This document shows, piece by piece, positions 47,296 through 56,925 of a DNA stretch of 64,000 nt. Both the position numbers and the translations under genes were made by a program. The stretch is from Rhodospirillales bacterium. GTDB lineage: Bacteria > Pseudomonadota > Alphaproteobacteria > SMXQ01. Position 1 is the stretch's first letter, and the number at the start of each line of letters is the position of its first letter. Below the pieces are notes generated by a model. The model searched no databases, was not told the origin of the DNA, and worked only from the letters and a program-made list of their open reading frames with translations. The DNA is taken from the NCBI GenBank assembly GCA_018666775.1, contig JABIXC010000017.1, forward strand, positions 248,001-312,000, in the 5' to 3' direction.

Positions 47296-49569
47296 ATGAT
47301 TGACCAATTAAAGGGCCTGAATATGAACAAGCTTATGAACCTAAAGATCGGTGGTCGACTAACCATGGGTTTTGCAGCAATTGTAACGGTCCTTGCCCTC
47401 GCGGTCATGATCACATTATGGGAATTGAGTATCATTAATACGGGCATGAACCGTATTGTTGAGCTGCGTATGCCGACATCAGCGGCCAGTTCCAAGATGT
47501 TGAACAATATCAACTCGTCTTTAGCGGCCCTTCGGGGTTGGATGTTGACCGGGAACAAAGTGTTCAAGGTCAGTCGTAAGGTGGTCTGGGATGATATTGC
47601 CAAAGTCTCAAACGATATGGACAAATTGTCTGCCACCTGGACAAACCCCGCAAATAGGGCCAAATGGGGAGAGTTTAAAAGCATTCTTGCTGAGTTTAAA
47701 ATAGCCCAGCAAAAAGTGGAAAATATCGCTCATACGATTGATGAACAGCCTGCGAACAAGATTTTGTTCAAAGATGCGGCACCGGTTGCCGGCATCGTGC
47801 TGAAATCCATCACGGCCATGATCGATGAAGAAGTTAAACTACCTGCATCAAGTGACCGAAAAAAGCTTTTTGGTTTGATGGCTGATTTCCGGGGCTCCAT
47901 GGCTATTGGTCTTGCCAATATTCGAGCTTATTTGTTATCGGGTGACGTTAAGTTCAAGAACGGCTTCACCAAAGCATGGGCTAAAAACAAGGCGCGGTTT
48001 GCATCTCTTGAAAAAGTGCAAGGGGTCATGACCGCAAGCCAGAAATCTAATTTCAAAAAAATGAGCAAAGCCCGTGCAGGGTTTGCAACCATGCCCCCTC
48101 GGATGTTTGCCATTCGTGGTTCGAAAAAATGGAACATGGCAAATTATTTATTGGTTTCCGAAGCAGCCCCGCGCGCGGGTAAACTGCTCACCATTATTGC
48201 CGGTCCAAAGGAAGCAGACGGGTCGCGCATAAGCGGCATGGTGGTGAACCAAAAAAGATTGGCCGACAATGATGCCATCTTGGTCAATGATGAAATAGCG
48301 TCACTCAAATTTATTGAATGGGTTCTATTGTTTTTGGGTATAGCTGCCGGTATTGCCGTTACCATCCTGACCATGCGCTCTATTGTTCCCCACATTGCTT
48401 CTATGACATCTGCCATGGGTTTGTTAGCCGGTGGTGATAAAACTGTGGAAATTCCAGGCACAGATCGTACAGATGAAATCGGCGAGATTGCTGCTGCTGT
48501 TCAGGTGTTTAAGGAAAACATGATCAAGAACGAAGAAATGGCTGCCGAACAAAAGCGTTCGGAAGAAGAGCAACGCACAGCAGCAGAAAAACGTGCGGCT
48601 GATGAACGTGCAGCCGAAGAAGCAGCGCGTTTGGAAGAAGAAGATCGTGCTGCACAGAAACGCAAGGCAGATGATGCGATTCGTTCAAGAGAAGCAGAGG
48701 AAGCTGCTGAAAAAGCCAAGCGTGCCGAAGCGCTTGAAAAATTAAACGCAGCGTTTGATATGCAGGTCACGACTGTTCTTGAATCTGTTGTGGCATCTGC
48801 GACCGAACTTCGTTCTTCCGCAGAATCCATGTCGTCGACGGCTGAAGAAACGAACAATCAATCGGCCGTTGTCGCAGCGGCTGCGGAACAAACCACCAGC
48901 AACGTCCAAACTGTGGCCAGCTCGACTGAAGAGCTTTCTTCGTCGATTTCCGAGATTTCTGCTCAAGTGTCCAAAAGCTCCCAAATTTCTCAGGAAGCGG
49001 CGGCCAAGGCGGCGGAAACCAATGGACAGATCAAGGAACTGGCAACCACAGCCCAAAAGATTGGTGATGTGATCAAACTGATCAATGACATTGCCAGCCA
49101 GACCAACCTTCTGGCGCTCAACGCCACCATCGAGGCGGCCCGTGCGGGTGAAGCCGGCAAAGGATTTGCAGTTGTCGCATCAGAAGTGAAAAGTTTGGCC
49201 ACGCAAACGGCACAGGCTACCGAAGAAATATCGGCACAGGTTACTGCCGTTCAGGCGGCAACCAATGTGTCCGTGACATCCATTGAAGAGATCACCAACG
49301 TGATCACTGAACTCAATGAAATTTCTACCGGCATTGCTTCTGCGGTTGAGGAACAAGGTGCGGCCACCCAGGAAATTGCCCGCAATGTTCAAGAAGCGGC
49401 CACAGGCACCCAGGAAGTGTCAACCAACATTGGCGGCGTGACCCAGGCCGCCGGTGAAACAGGCCATGCTGCTGGACAGGTGTTGGAAGCCTCTAACGAA
49501 GTGTCATCCCATGCAGAAAAGCTGCGTGGCGATATCAAGTCTTACCTTGATGAAGCAAAGGCTATCTAA
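47296..49569 (+). CDS. Methyl-accepting chemotaxis protein
   Basis: A 757-residue transmembrane chemoreceptor. Helix 1 is at about residues 23-45. A large, mostly helical periplasmic sensor spans about 46-332, and helix 2 lies at about 337-358 ([18 protein letters not shown]). HAMP follows ([20 protein letters not shown]). A Glu/Ala/Lys/Arg-rich coiled coil runs from about 415 to 480. The signalling domain has the conserved tip near residue 606 ([20 protein letters not shown]). There is no C-terminal CheR/CheB pentapeptide. The ligand is unknown. CAGGAG precedes the ATG. The organism is therefore likely motile. Confidence 0.94.
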   Translation: MIDQLKGLNMNKLMNLKIGGRLTMGFAAIVTVLALAVMITLWELSIINTGMNRIVELRMPTSAASSKMLNNINSSLAALRGWMLTGNKVFKVSRKVVWDDIAKVSNDMDKLSATWTNPANRAKWGEFKSILAEFKIAQQKVENIAHTIDEQPANKILFKDAAPVAGIVLKSITAMIDEEVKLPASSDRKKLFGLMADFRGSMAIGLANIRAYLLSGDVKFKNGFTKAWAKNKARFASLEKVQGVMTASQKSNFKKMSKARAGFATMPPRMFAIRGSKKWNMANYLLVSEAAPRAGKLLTIIAGPKEADGSRISGMVVNQKRLADNDAILVNDEIASLKFIEWVLLFLGIAAGIAVTILTMRSIVPHIASMTSAMGLLAGGDKTVEIPGTDRTDEIGEIAAAVQVFKENMIKNEEMAAEQKRSEEEQRTAAEKRAADERAAEEAARLEEEDRAAQKRKADDAIRSREAEEAAEKAKRAEALEKLNAAFDMQVTTVLESVVASATELRSSAESMSSTAEETNNQSAVVAAAAEQTTSNVQTVASSTEELSSSISEISAQVSKSSQISQEAAAKAAETNGQIKELATTAQKIGDVIKLINDIASQTNLLALNATIEAARAGEAGKGFAVVASEVKSLATQTAQATEEISAQVTAVQAATNVSVTSIEEITNVITELNEISTGIASAVEEQGAATQEIARNVQEAATGTQEVSTNIGGVTQAAGETGHAAGQVLEASNEVSSHAEKLRGDIKSYLDEAKAI

Positions 49570-49593
49570 TAATTTGTTAGAAGTTTAATCGTT

Positions 49594-49626
49594 AAAAAGG
49601 CCCGCTCAGTTGAGCGGGCCTTTTTT
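49594..49626 (+). terminator. Terminator after the chemoreceptor gene
   Basis: A 10-bp stem GGCCCGCTCA with TGAGCGGGCC and a 2-base loop is preceded by five A and followed by six T. It may act in both directions, as the FAH gene converges from the other side. Confidence 0.93.
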
Positions 49627-49650
49627 CTTTATGAGAAAAGTGTTTATCCC

Positions 49651-50604
49651 CTACTCGCCCTGGATAATAGGATTATGCAAAATGCCAAGGTCTTGGATTT
49701 CAATTTTTAGGTCTTGGCCCGGTTCAAGATAAATATCCAGCGGCCGGCCATTGCCCGATGGTGACCCTGTGGCAATGACATCGCCCGGGCGCAGCGTAAA
49801 TTTATGCGATAGACATTCGATCTGTTCTTCGATGGTGAAATGCATATAGCTGGTGTCAGAATTCTGGCGCAATGTGCCATCAATCCATTGTTTCATGGTC
49901 AGGTTGTAGACATCCTTGATCTGTTCTTTTGGTGTTATCCAAGGTCCCATCGGAGCGCCGGTGTCAAAGGTTTTTCCAGACAGAAAATCATGGCGGACAT
50001 TCCAGTCCTTGCGCGACCCACAGTCACGGAGCGACAGATCGTTCATGATGGTGAACCCTGCGACATAATCCATGGCGTCTTTGGCCGCAACATTGCGTGC
50101 CGGTTTGCCAATGACCACGGCCAGTTCTGCTTCCCAATCCACTTTTTGTGAATGTTTTGGCAGCTTGACCTCTGCTTCTGGTCCGACAACGCAATGGGCA
50201 CCCAGTTTTACAAAATGCATCGGGTTGACTTCGTTTTTATCCGGCGGCGAGCGATCCGACATTTCTTTCATGTGATCAGTAAAATTGGCGAAGGCACAAA
50301 AAATGGCGTCGGGATAAAGAATGGGTGCTAACAGACGGACCTGATCAAGTGGCTGTGCGGCCTTTGCCAAAACACCGGCTGGGTCATTTTCATGGGTTGC
50401 TGCCAATTCGCCAAGGACAGGGTATGCAGCTTCCCATTGCCACAACACATCCTTCGTGGTGGTGGCATTGAACCCGGCTGTTGCTTCGTCCATCCCTGCC
50501 CCATCCAGGGCCGCCTGAATGCCAAGGACCTGGTCGCCGACCAAGATGGCCGGAATGGGCGCGCCATTTTCGCCTGCATAGTTTAATAAAGTGAAATCTG
50601 TCAT
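49651..50604 (-). CDS. Fumarylacetoacetate hydrolase-family protein
   Basis: A 317-residue member of the FAH family, which cleaves or isomerises C-C bonds in acylpyruvates and aromatic ring-fission products. Metal ligands are visible: the Glu pair in VDWEAELAVVIGK and the Asp in IMNDLSLRD. The catalytic-lid HFVKLGAHCVVGP and the terminal LRPGDVIATGSPSGNG are standard. The substrate is not assignable. It is divergent from the Dph6-like gene, and the two share their upstream DNA. Confidence 0.88.
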   Translation of the reverse strand: MTDFTLLNYAGENGAPIPAILVGDQVLGIQAALDGAGMDEATAGFNATTTKDVLWQWEAAYPVLGELAATHENDPAGVLAKAAQPLDQVRLLAPILYPDAIFCAFANFTDHMKEMSDRSPPDKNEVNPMHFVKLGAHCVVGPEAEVKLPKHSQKVDWEAELAVVIGKPARNVAAKDAMDYVAGFTIMNDLSLRDCGSRKDWNVRHDFLSGKTFDTGAPMGPWITPKEQIKDVYNLTMKQWIDGTLRQNSDTSYMHFTIEEQIECLSHKFTLRPGDVIATGSPSGNGRPLDIYLEPGQDLKIEIQDLGILHNPIIQGE

Positions 50605-50686
50605 TGATGTTTTCCCCCGGTTTGGTCACGTTTCATTTTTTATATTTATCTATGTGCTTATATCATTCCAGGGAAGCGATGGGAAA

Positions 50687-51370
50687 GTGACGACACAAAA
50701 TAAAGTAAAACCAAAGGCCCTTATGGCGTGGTCCAGCGGTAAGGACAGTGCCTATGCCCTGCATAGGGCACGGTTGGATGATCAAGTGGAGATCACAGGG
50801 CTTCTGACCACGGTCACGGATACCTACAATCGTGTGTCTATGCATGGGGTCCGTGAAGAAATTCTTGATCTACAGGCAAAGCGCGTGGGCCTGCCACTGA
50901 CCAAGGTCCGTATTCCTGCACCGTGTCCCAATGACATTTATGAGCGCGCCATGGCGGATGCGCTGGCATTGCATCGCGAAAATGGCGTTACGGGTGTTAT
51001 TTTTGGCGATTTGTTCCTTGAAGACCTGCGACAGTGGCGAGAAACGCGCCTGTTGGCGGTTGGGATGGGTGCAATTTTCCCGCTATGGACCTCAAATACC
51101 CCCGATCTTGCCCGGGAAATGATTGCTTCTGGCATGGAGGCCACAATTGCCTGCCTTGATCCCCGCGTTATGCCATTGGAATTTGCCGGTGCTACCTTTG
51201 ATCATGCCCTTTTGGCGGCCCTGCCCCAAGGCGTTGATCCTTGTGGTGAAAATGGTGAATTTCATACCGTTGTTACCAATGGGCCGATGTTTTCGAATGA
51301 AATCAGCACACAAACCGGCGAAACGGTTGAACGGGATGGCTTCGTTTTCACAGATATTTTGCTGGCCTGA
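50687..51370 (+). CDS. Dph6-like PP-loop ATP-binding protein
   Basis: A protein of about 227 residues of the adenine-nucleotide alpha-hydrolase superfamily. The PP-loop is LMAWSSGKDSAYALHRA. GVIFGDLFLEDLRQWRE and AIFPLWT match the diphthine-ammonia ligase (Dph6/DUF71) family. Bacteria lack diphthamide, so the true substrate is another carboxylate to be amidated or adenylated. The frame is open to 50591, but that overlaps the divergent FAH gene start. GTG 50687 with AGGGAAG upstream is preferred, and ATG 50723 is possible. Confidence 0.78.
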   Translation: MTTQNKVKPKALMAWSSGKDSAYALHRARLDDQVEITGLLTTVTDTYNRVSMHGVREEILDLQAKRVGLPLTKVRIPAPCPNDIYERAMADALALHRENGVTGVIFGDLFLEDLRQWRETRLLAVGMGAIFPLWTSNTPDLAREMIASGMEATIACLDPRVMPLEFAGATFDHALLAALPQGVDPCGENGEFHTVVTNGPMFSNEISTQTGETVERDGFVFTDILLA

Positions 51371-51496
51371 AAAGAACAATTATAAATCTAAGGGTTTTGA
51401 CCCGGACAATGACATGATTTATAATAAAACCAACAGGTTTGAATAATAAATCGTGCATGATTTAACCCGCACGATAGCCCAAAAGGAGAAGACCCA

Positions 51497-52567
51497 ATGA
51501 ATTCAGTTCTAGATGATATGTCTGCGCGTTACGCCACAGATGAAATGAGGAAAGCTGCAGAGAAGCTACCTGAATTCATCGTTTCGGCTGATGGCCATGT
51601 CGATGAACCCGTCGACATGTTCGCTGAATTGCCAGCTGAGATCAGGGATGCCATTAAACGGCCCAAGATCATGCAGGATACCCGGCCCAAAGGTGGGATT
51701 GATCCCAAAGTTCGGATCACGGATATGGAACTTGATGGGCTTGCCGCCGAAGTGTTGTACCCAACCTTTACCCTTGGCCTGTTTTCTCAGGAACAACGGG
51801 AACAAGAAGCCGGTTTCCGGGTTTATAACGACTGGATTGCAGATTTCTGTAAAACGGCACCGGGTAAGTTATTTGCCATTCCTTGTCTGCCGACCTACGA
51901 CATTGATGTTGCCATTGCTGAAATGCACCGCTGCAACGATATGGGGCTGCTTGGCGGCCTTATCTGGCAGGTGCCCCACCCCGATCTGCCGCTGACATCG
52001 CCGCATTATGAAAAGCTTTGGGCGGCTGCTGCTGAATTGGGCCAGCCAATCCATTTTCATATCTTGACCGGGTTCAATTATTTCCGCTTCAAACGCGAAG
52101 GTCTGGATCGTTTGCGCGGTTCTGTGAACACCAAAACCCACGATATTTTCACCACAGTTTACGACATGATCTTTTCCGGTGTTTTTGAACGTCACCCGAA
52201 ACTGAAGACGGTGATTGTCGAAGGCGAAATTGGCTGGGCACCGTTTGTCTTCCAGCAGTGGGATTACTACTACATGCGTAATCTGAAGGAAGGCAACAAG
52301 GACTTCCAGATCAGCCGTCTGCCCAGTGAAATCTTCAAAGACAACATGCATCTGACGTTCATGGATGATTATGTTGGCGGACAGGCGCTCAATTATTGGG
52401 GTGACAAGAATTGCATGTGGTCCAGTGATTACCCCCATTCCAACATGACCTGGCCAAATTCCCGTGCCTTCATCGCCCGCCAGGTTGGCGATCTTGCGCC
52501 GGATAAACTGAAAAACGTGTTGAGCCAGAATTGCATCGATCTCTACGGGCTCGACATCAAACGCTAA
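51497..52567 (+). CDS. Amidohydrolase-2 family protein (ACMSD-like)
   Basis: A 356-residue TIM-barrel metal-dependent hydrolase or decarboxylase. The N-terminal metal site is the variant VSADGHVDEP found in many uncharacterised members, then QPIHFHILTG, IVEGEIGWAPF and SSDYPHSNMTWPNS near the end with the conserved Asp. Relatives include aminocarboxymuconate-semialdehyde decarboxylase and aromatic-acid decarboxylases. AAAAGGAGAAG precedes the ATG and a terminator follows, so it is a single-gene unit. Confidence 0.85.
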   Translation: MNSVLDDMSARYATDEMRKAAEKLPEFIVSADGHVDEPVDMFAELPAEIRDAIKRPKIMQDTRPKGGIDPKVRITDMELDGLAAEVLYPTFTLGLFSQEQREQEAGFRVYNDWIADFCKTAPGKLFAIPCLPTYDIDVAIAEMHRCNDMGLLGGLIWQVPHPDLPLTSPHYEKLWAAAAELGQPIHFHILTGFNYFRFKREGLDRLRGSVNTKTHDIFTTVYDMIFSGVFERHPKLKTVIVEGEIGWAPFVFQQWDYYYMRNLKEGNKDFQISRLPSEIFKDNMHLTFMDDYVGGQALNYWGDKNCMWSSDYPHSNMTWPNSRAFIARQVGDLAPDKLKNVLSQNCIDLYGLDIKR

Positions 52568-52585
52568 GTCTCAAGCGTTCACATT

Positions 52586-52624
52586 AAACCCCGGCTGGCA
52601 CGCTGTGCCGCCGGGGTTTTTTTA
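52586..52624 (+). terminator. Terminator after the amidohydrolase gene
   Basis: AACCCCGG pairs with CCGGGGTT, extended inward by GGCA/TGCC around a short loop, followed by seven T. It begins 18 bases after the stop. Confidence 0.92.
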
Positions 52625-52640
52625 TGGGTATAAACCCTGT

Positions 52641-53486
52641 TTAGCGCTGGGTACCACCGTCACCGGAGGCCATGTTAAAGGCTGGCCCAATGGCCGCACC
52701 TTCGGCAGCTATTTTAGGATCGATGCTTCCATCCCAGCCTTTGGCCAGAATACGGCGTCCATTGAACCCATCAGAATCATTGGATGCCAGCCACACAGCC
52801 GGTGGGCCCATAACGTCTGGGTCTATCAATTTTCGATCCCCATAATCTTCATAGATCATCCCCGTTAGCGTGGCACCGCCCGGCGACAGGCTGTTGCAGG
52901 TGACGTTCTTGCCAGAATTTTCCAGATCCCACGCCCAGCTTGCGGTTTCTGATTCGAGCGCTGCCTTGCTCAGCCCATAAGGCGAATTCCGCCCCTTGAC
53001 CATGGTGTTTTCTGTGGCACCAATATTGATGATACGGCCATAACCCTGTTCCAGAAAATGCGGCGTGACGGTCTTGGCCATCAAGAATGGCCCGTTGATA
53101 TTGGTGTCCGTCATCAGGCGCCATGCATCGCTGTTTGCCACCCAGAAATCCATCGGCACACCGGGATTGGCATCATGAATAAATTTATGTCCCCGGGCCG
53201 CATTGTTGATCAACACATGCAAGCCGCCAAATTTTTCCAGGGTTTCATCACGCGCCCGAATGCAGGCTGCTTCGTCTGTGACATCGGCAACAATGGCATG
53301 GACATGATCGGCCCCTGCTTCATCGCGAATGGTTTGGGCGACGGCTTCCAGCTCTGCTGCTTCGCGGGCGACCATGATGGTGACGCCCGCCCCTGCTTTG
53401 GCCAGCGCAATGGCCATGGAACGGCCCATGCCACGCCCGCCGCCAGTAACAATGGCAACCTTTCCGGAAAGATCGATATCAGACAT
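52641..53486 (-). CDS. Short-chain dehydrogenase/reductase family protein
   Basis: A 281-residue Rossmann-fold protein. The nucleotide motif is VTGGGRGMGRSMAIALA and the NNAARG motif is present. The active site keeps Tyr and Lys in SPYGLSKAALE. The catalytic Ser, normally 13 residues before the Tyr, is replaced by Ala in INIGATENTM. Activity may be altered, or the neighbouring Thr may substitute. It converges on the amidohydrolase gene. The substrate is unknown. Confidence 0.86.
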   Translation of the reverse strand: MSDIDLSGKVAIVTGGGRGMGRSMAIALAKAGAGVTIMVAREAAELEAVAQTIRDEAGADHVHAIVADVTDEAACIRARDETLEKFGGLHVLINNAARGHKFIHDANPGVPMDFWVANSDAWRLMTDTNINGPFLMAKTVTPHFLEQGYGRIINIGATENTMVKGRNSPYGLSKAALESETASWAWDLENSGKNVTCNSLSPGGATLTGMIYEDYGDRKLIDPDVMGPPAVWLASNDSDGFNGRRILAKGWDGSIDPKIAAEGAAIGPAFNMASGDGGTQR

Positions 53487-53576
53487 GCATGCACCCCTTG
53501 TTAAAATAATAAACCAGCCATCATCTTACAGGCAGGGGATGCCATCAACAATGATCCCGGGCATAGATGCAGGCAT

Positions 53577-53610
53577 AAAAAAACCCCCGACCGAAGCCGG
53601 GGGTTTTAAA
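53577..53610 (-). terminator. Terminator after the second Bug protein gene
   Basis: AAAACCCCCG (53580-53589) pairs with CGGGGGTTTT (53598-53607) around an 8-base loop. On the minus strand it ends in a run of T. It lies 21 bases downstream of the gene ending at 53631. Confidence 0.92.
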
Positions 53611-53630
53611 AAATTAAACTGGCATAAAGC

Positions 53631-54701
53631 CTAGTTCTTTTTCTTCTTCTTTTTACGCTTTGGCTTCTTTGTCATCTGCCCGATTTCCTTCAAAAGGTTT
53701 TTCGGGGTGGCAAAGAGTTCGTTGACCAATTTGCTAACCTGTTTTGCTGAAATAGGATTGACGTCGAGACGGGCACGAGCGGCACCGGCCTTGAATTCAG
53801 CACTGTTCCAGGTTTTCATGATTGCCTTGCGGAAGATTTTGACGTTTGCCATCGGTGTTCCGGGAGGCATGGCATAGGGCCGGCCAAATTCTTGCTGCTT
53901 GATCATGAATTCCAGGATCTTGCGTTGGCGATCGGTTTTGACGAAGTCCCAGATCATTGGTGCGCCAAGCTTGGTCATGGCCGCATGAGGCTCCATGGTC
54001 AACTGCACGACAACATCAATGAATTCACCCTTGGCCCAAGTAGGCTTGGCTTTTTTCAGGCTGGACCATGCATAGCCGCAAAGTCCCTGAGTTTCTCCGC
54101 GCTCAATCGAAAGCACGATGCCCTTGGAACCCTTATAGCCAGAGATCACCTTGAACTTTGTGCCAAACAATTTGTTCAGCACGATGGCGTAATCGCGTGT
54201 TGACCCACCGCGGGCCGTCGCACCAACAAGAAGTTCATGTTTCAGCAAATCGGTAAAGGTGTGAACCTTTGAATCTTTGCGGGCAACACACTGGCGCGCG
54301 GTCTTGTTAACGGAACCAAGGAAATTCAACTTGGTGATGTCATATTTAGACCGTTTAGGCCGCATCAAGGGGTCAATCAGGGATGATGGGAAAAATGCAC
54401 CAAACACAGTGCCGTTCCTGGGCGCTGCAGTGAAGAACCAATTGAGCGCTTTGCGGCTGCCGGCTCCGGGCCGGTTACGGGGGATGATGGTTGGTTCGCC
54501 AGGAATGTTCTTGGCAATGAAACGTGCGGTTACACGGGCATAGCTGTCATAGCCGCCGCCGGGATTGGCCCCGATGGTCAGTTCGACATCTTTGCCTTTG
54601 TAAATTGGTGCTGCATTAACCACGCCACTGTTCAGTGACAGTGCAAGTGCGGCACCGCTCAGCAGTGCAAACCTGCTGGCTTTGTTAATAGAAAAAGTCA
54701 T
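53631..54701 (-). CDS. Bug/TTT-type periplasmic binding protein with poly-lysine C-terminus
   Basis: A 356-residue secreted binding protein. The signal peptide ends near GVVNA-APIY. The Bug core has LTIGANPGGGYDSYARV, PRNRPGAGSRKALNWF, VISGYKGSKGIVLSIERGE and QQEFGRPYAMPPGTP. It ends in TKKPKRKKKKKKN, a strongly basic tail unusual for this family. It is a diverged paralogue of the protein at 45721 but lacks that protein's added domain. No membrane components are adjacent. It is divergent from the cupin gene. Confidence 0.87.
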   Translation of the reverse strand: MTFSINKASRFALLSGAALALSLNSGVVNAAPIYKGKDVELTIGANPGGGYDSYARVTARFIAKNIPGEPTIIPRNRPGAGSRKALNWFFTAAPRNGTVFGAFFPSSLIDPLMRPKRSKYDITKLNFLGSVNKTARQCVARKDSKVHTFTDLLKHELLVGATARGGSTRDYAIVLNKLFGTKFKVISGYKGSKGIVLSIERGETQGLCGYAWSSLKKAKPTWAKGEFIDVVVQLTMEPHAAMTKLGAPMIWDFVKTDRQRKILEFMIKQQEFGRPYAMPPGTPMANVKIFRKAIMKTWNSAEFKAGAARARLDVNPISAKQVSKLVNELFATPKNLLKEIGQMTKKPKRKKKKKKN

Positions 54702-54773
54702 GAAGTTCTCCCAAGTTTTTTATACTTTAAATGGATACCGTCAGTGGACGTAGCCCAAGAAACGAGGCATCCT

Positions 54774-55259
54774 ATGATAAATTTTCCAATTGGACAACCT
54801 GCCCTTTTGGGGGCCATGGGAGGGCTTAAAATGGCAGTAGAATTCATGGATTTACTTGAAGCGCCTGAGCTTGAGGTCGGTCATTCCAAAAAAGTACTGT
54901 TCAGTTCTGATCATTATCACACCTGGGTTCATGGCGATTACCCCGGCACCAAAGGCCCCATGCACAGCCACACGGCGGATCAGACCTTTTATTGTGTTCA
55001 GGGTGAATGCACCTTTCATTTTCCAGATGATACCTCTCATGCCATTGGCCCCGGCCAATTGGCATTGATCCCAAAGGGCCATCATTATCAGCTCGATAAC
55101 ACGGGCGATGAATACTTGATCCTTTTGGGCGGCCGGGCAGAGACCGCAGGCAACCCGCGCTTTGGGGTAGAGGGCGAAACCGTGGGTGAAAACGACTATG
55201 CCCTCAAAAATCCAGACAAGATCAAAATCCCTGAAGGGTCAAAAGCAAAAAAGGAATAA
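54774..55259 (+). CDS. Cupin-domain protein
   Basis: A 161-residue single-domain cupin. The metal-binding motif 1 is GPMHSHTADQTFYCVQGECT (GxxxHxHxxxxE-like, with Gln in place of Glu), and motif 2 is PGQLALIPKGHHYQLDN. A C-terminal tail is rich in Lys and Glu. ACGAGG seven bases before ATG 54774 supports this start over a GTG at 54744. The stop is only seven bases from the sulfatase start, so the two are probably an operon acting on one substrate. Confidence 0.83.
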   Translation: MINFPIGQPALLGAMGGLKMAVEFMDLLEAPELEVGHSKKVLFSSDHYHTWVHGDYPGTKGPMHSHTADQTFYCVQGECTFHFPDDTSHAIGPGQLALIPKGHHYQLDNTGDEYLILLGGRAETAGNPRFGVEGETVGENDYALKNPDKIKIPEGSKAKKE

Positions 55260-55266
55260 TTTCACC

Positions 55267-56877
55267 GTGGCAAAATCCCCGAATTTTATCCTGTTCATTT
55301 CGGACCAGCATCGTGCCGACCAATTGGCGTGTTACGGCAATGATATTGTCAAAACCCCCAACATCGATTCAATCGCGGCGCGCGGTGCCCGGTTTGATCA
55401 TTTTTATGTCGCCACCCCCATCTGTATGCCCAATCGGGGCACCTTGATGACCGGGCGCATGCCGTCGCTCCATGGGTCGCGCCATAACGGCATTCCCTTG
55501 TCGTTATCTGCCACCACCTTTGTCGATATTTTGGCAGCTGCCGGTTGGGACACGGCGTTGATTGGGAAATGTCATTTACAAAGCATGTCACCCAAAAAGC
55601 CCACCCTTGGCATGCCCAATGTCGATCCCGATCTGGTGATGCCGCCGGCAGATTTACGCGAAGCCGATAAAACCATTCTGTCCCAAGGCAGCTACACCCA
55701 GGAATTGACATCGAGCTGGGCCGATCCTGATCACGAATTGGACCTGCCCTATTACGGTTTTCAACATGTCGAACTTTGCGTCGGCCATGGCGATAAAGTC
55801 GTCGGCCATTATGGCCGTTGGCTGGAGGAACGCCATCCGGGGTCCAAATCATTGCGGGGGCCCGATAATCAATTGCCGGGCAATACCTATTCCGCCCCCC
55901 AAGCCTGGCGCACGGCGATCCCCGAAGAACTTTACCCAACGTCATATGTGGCGGAACGTACCTGCGATTATCTAGACGAACACGCAAAAGACAAAGACGC
56001 CAAGCCGTTCTTTATTCAATGCTCCTTCCCCGATCCCCATCATCCATTTACACCGCCCGGTAAATATTGGGACATGTATGATCCCCAGGACATGCCATTG
56101 CCCAAAAGCTTTTATTCCAATCACGAATTGCCCAGCCATTTGGCGGCCATTCATAAATTGCGTGATGACGGCAAGGACAACCGGGATGGGCAACGCGCCA
56201 TTGGTATTAATGAAACCGACGCCCGTGAAGCTATGGCGCTAAATTATGGCCAAGTGACCATGGTTGATGATTGCATCGGCCGTATTTTGACAAAGCTAAC
56301 AGAGCTTGGCATGGATGAAGATACGGTTGTTATTTTCACCACCGATCACGGTGATTTCCTAGGCGACCACCAATTGCTTTTGAAAGCCGCCCTGCATTAT
56401 CAGGGTTTGGTGCGGGTGCCCTTTATCATGGCCGATCCAAAAACCGAAGATGCAGGTTCGGTCCGCGAAGACCTGTCAGGCACCGTGGATATTGCCGCCA
56501 CCGTCTTGGCCCGTGCCGGATTGGCACCACAAAATGGCAATCAGGGGCGCGATCTGATGAACCCTGATGCCCGCGACCCCGATACCCCGGTGATCATCGA
56601 AGAACATCAACGCTACGGCTATATGGGGCTGGGGGATGGCTTCCGGGCGCGCACCCTGATGGGCAGGCGCTGGCGCTTTACGGTCTATGATGATGGTGAA
56701 ATTGGCGCATCGGGGCTTGGCGAATTATACGATCTGGAAAATGATCCCCTGGAACAGATCAACCTGTTTGATGATCCAGACCATCAAGCCATCCGGGCAG
56801 AACTTACCGATCAATTGCTGCACCAGGTCATGAATATGGTCGACACCAGCCCGCTGGCCACCCATCACGGGCCATAA
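55267..56877 (+). CDS. Sulfatase-family hydrolase (formylglycine type)
   Basis: A 536-residue enzyme of the alkaline phosphatase superfamily. Metal Asp residues are in ILFISDQHRADQLACYG and FTTDHGDFLGDH. The activation motif is C-M-P-N-R in TPICMPNRGTLMTGR, whose Cys must be oxidised to formylglycine. This pattern fits arylsulfatases and phosphonate monoester hydrolases, so sulfate- or phosphonate-ester cleavage are both possible. No signal peptide is visible, suggesting a cytosolic enzyme. The start is GTG, seven bases after the cupin stop, with AAGGA upstream. No formylglycine-generating enzyme gene is in the window. Confidence 0.9.
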   Translation: MAKSPNFILFISDQHRADQLACYGNDIVKTPNIDSIAARGARFDHFYVATPICMPNRGTLMTGRMPSLHGSRHNGIPLSLSATTFVDILAAAGWDTALIGKCHLQSMSPKKPTLGMPNVDPDLVMPPADLREADKTILSQGSYTQELTSSWADPDHELDLPYYGFQHVELCVGHGDKVVGHYGRWLEERHPGSKSLRGPDNQLPGNTYSAPQAWRTAIPEELYPTSYVAERTCDYLDEHAKDKDAKPFFIQCSFPDPHHPFTPPGKYWDMYDPQDMPLPKSFYSNHELPSHLAAIHKLRDDGKDNRDGQRAIGINETDAREAMALNYGQVTMVDDCIGRILTKLTELGMDEDTVVIFTTDHGDFLGDHQLLLKAALHYQGLVRVPFIMADPKTEDAGSVREDLSGTVDIAATVLARAGLAPQNGNQGRDLMNPDARDPDTPVIIEEHQRYGYMGLGDGFRARTLMGRRWRFTVYDDGEIGASGLGELYDLENDPLEQINLFDDPDHQAIRAELTDQLLHQVMNMVDTSPLATHHGP

Positions 56878-56907
56878 AAAACGGGGGCACCCCTGCCCCC
56901 GCTTTTA
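56876..56907. terminator. Bidirectional terminator between sulfatase and UbiD genes
   Basis: An 8-bp stem CGGGGGCA with TGCCCCCG and a 4-base loop. It has six A on the left (a T run for the minus strand) and CTTTT on the right. It serves both convergent genes. Confidence 0.92.
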
Positions 56908-56925
56908 AACTCTATTTGACCCGGC

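Noticed and set aside
55349-55987. A 212-codon minus-strand frame inside the sulfatase gene
   Set aside because: It is antisense to the catalytic region of the sulfatase and is Arg/Pro-rich, typical of a shadow frame.
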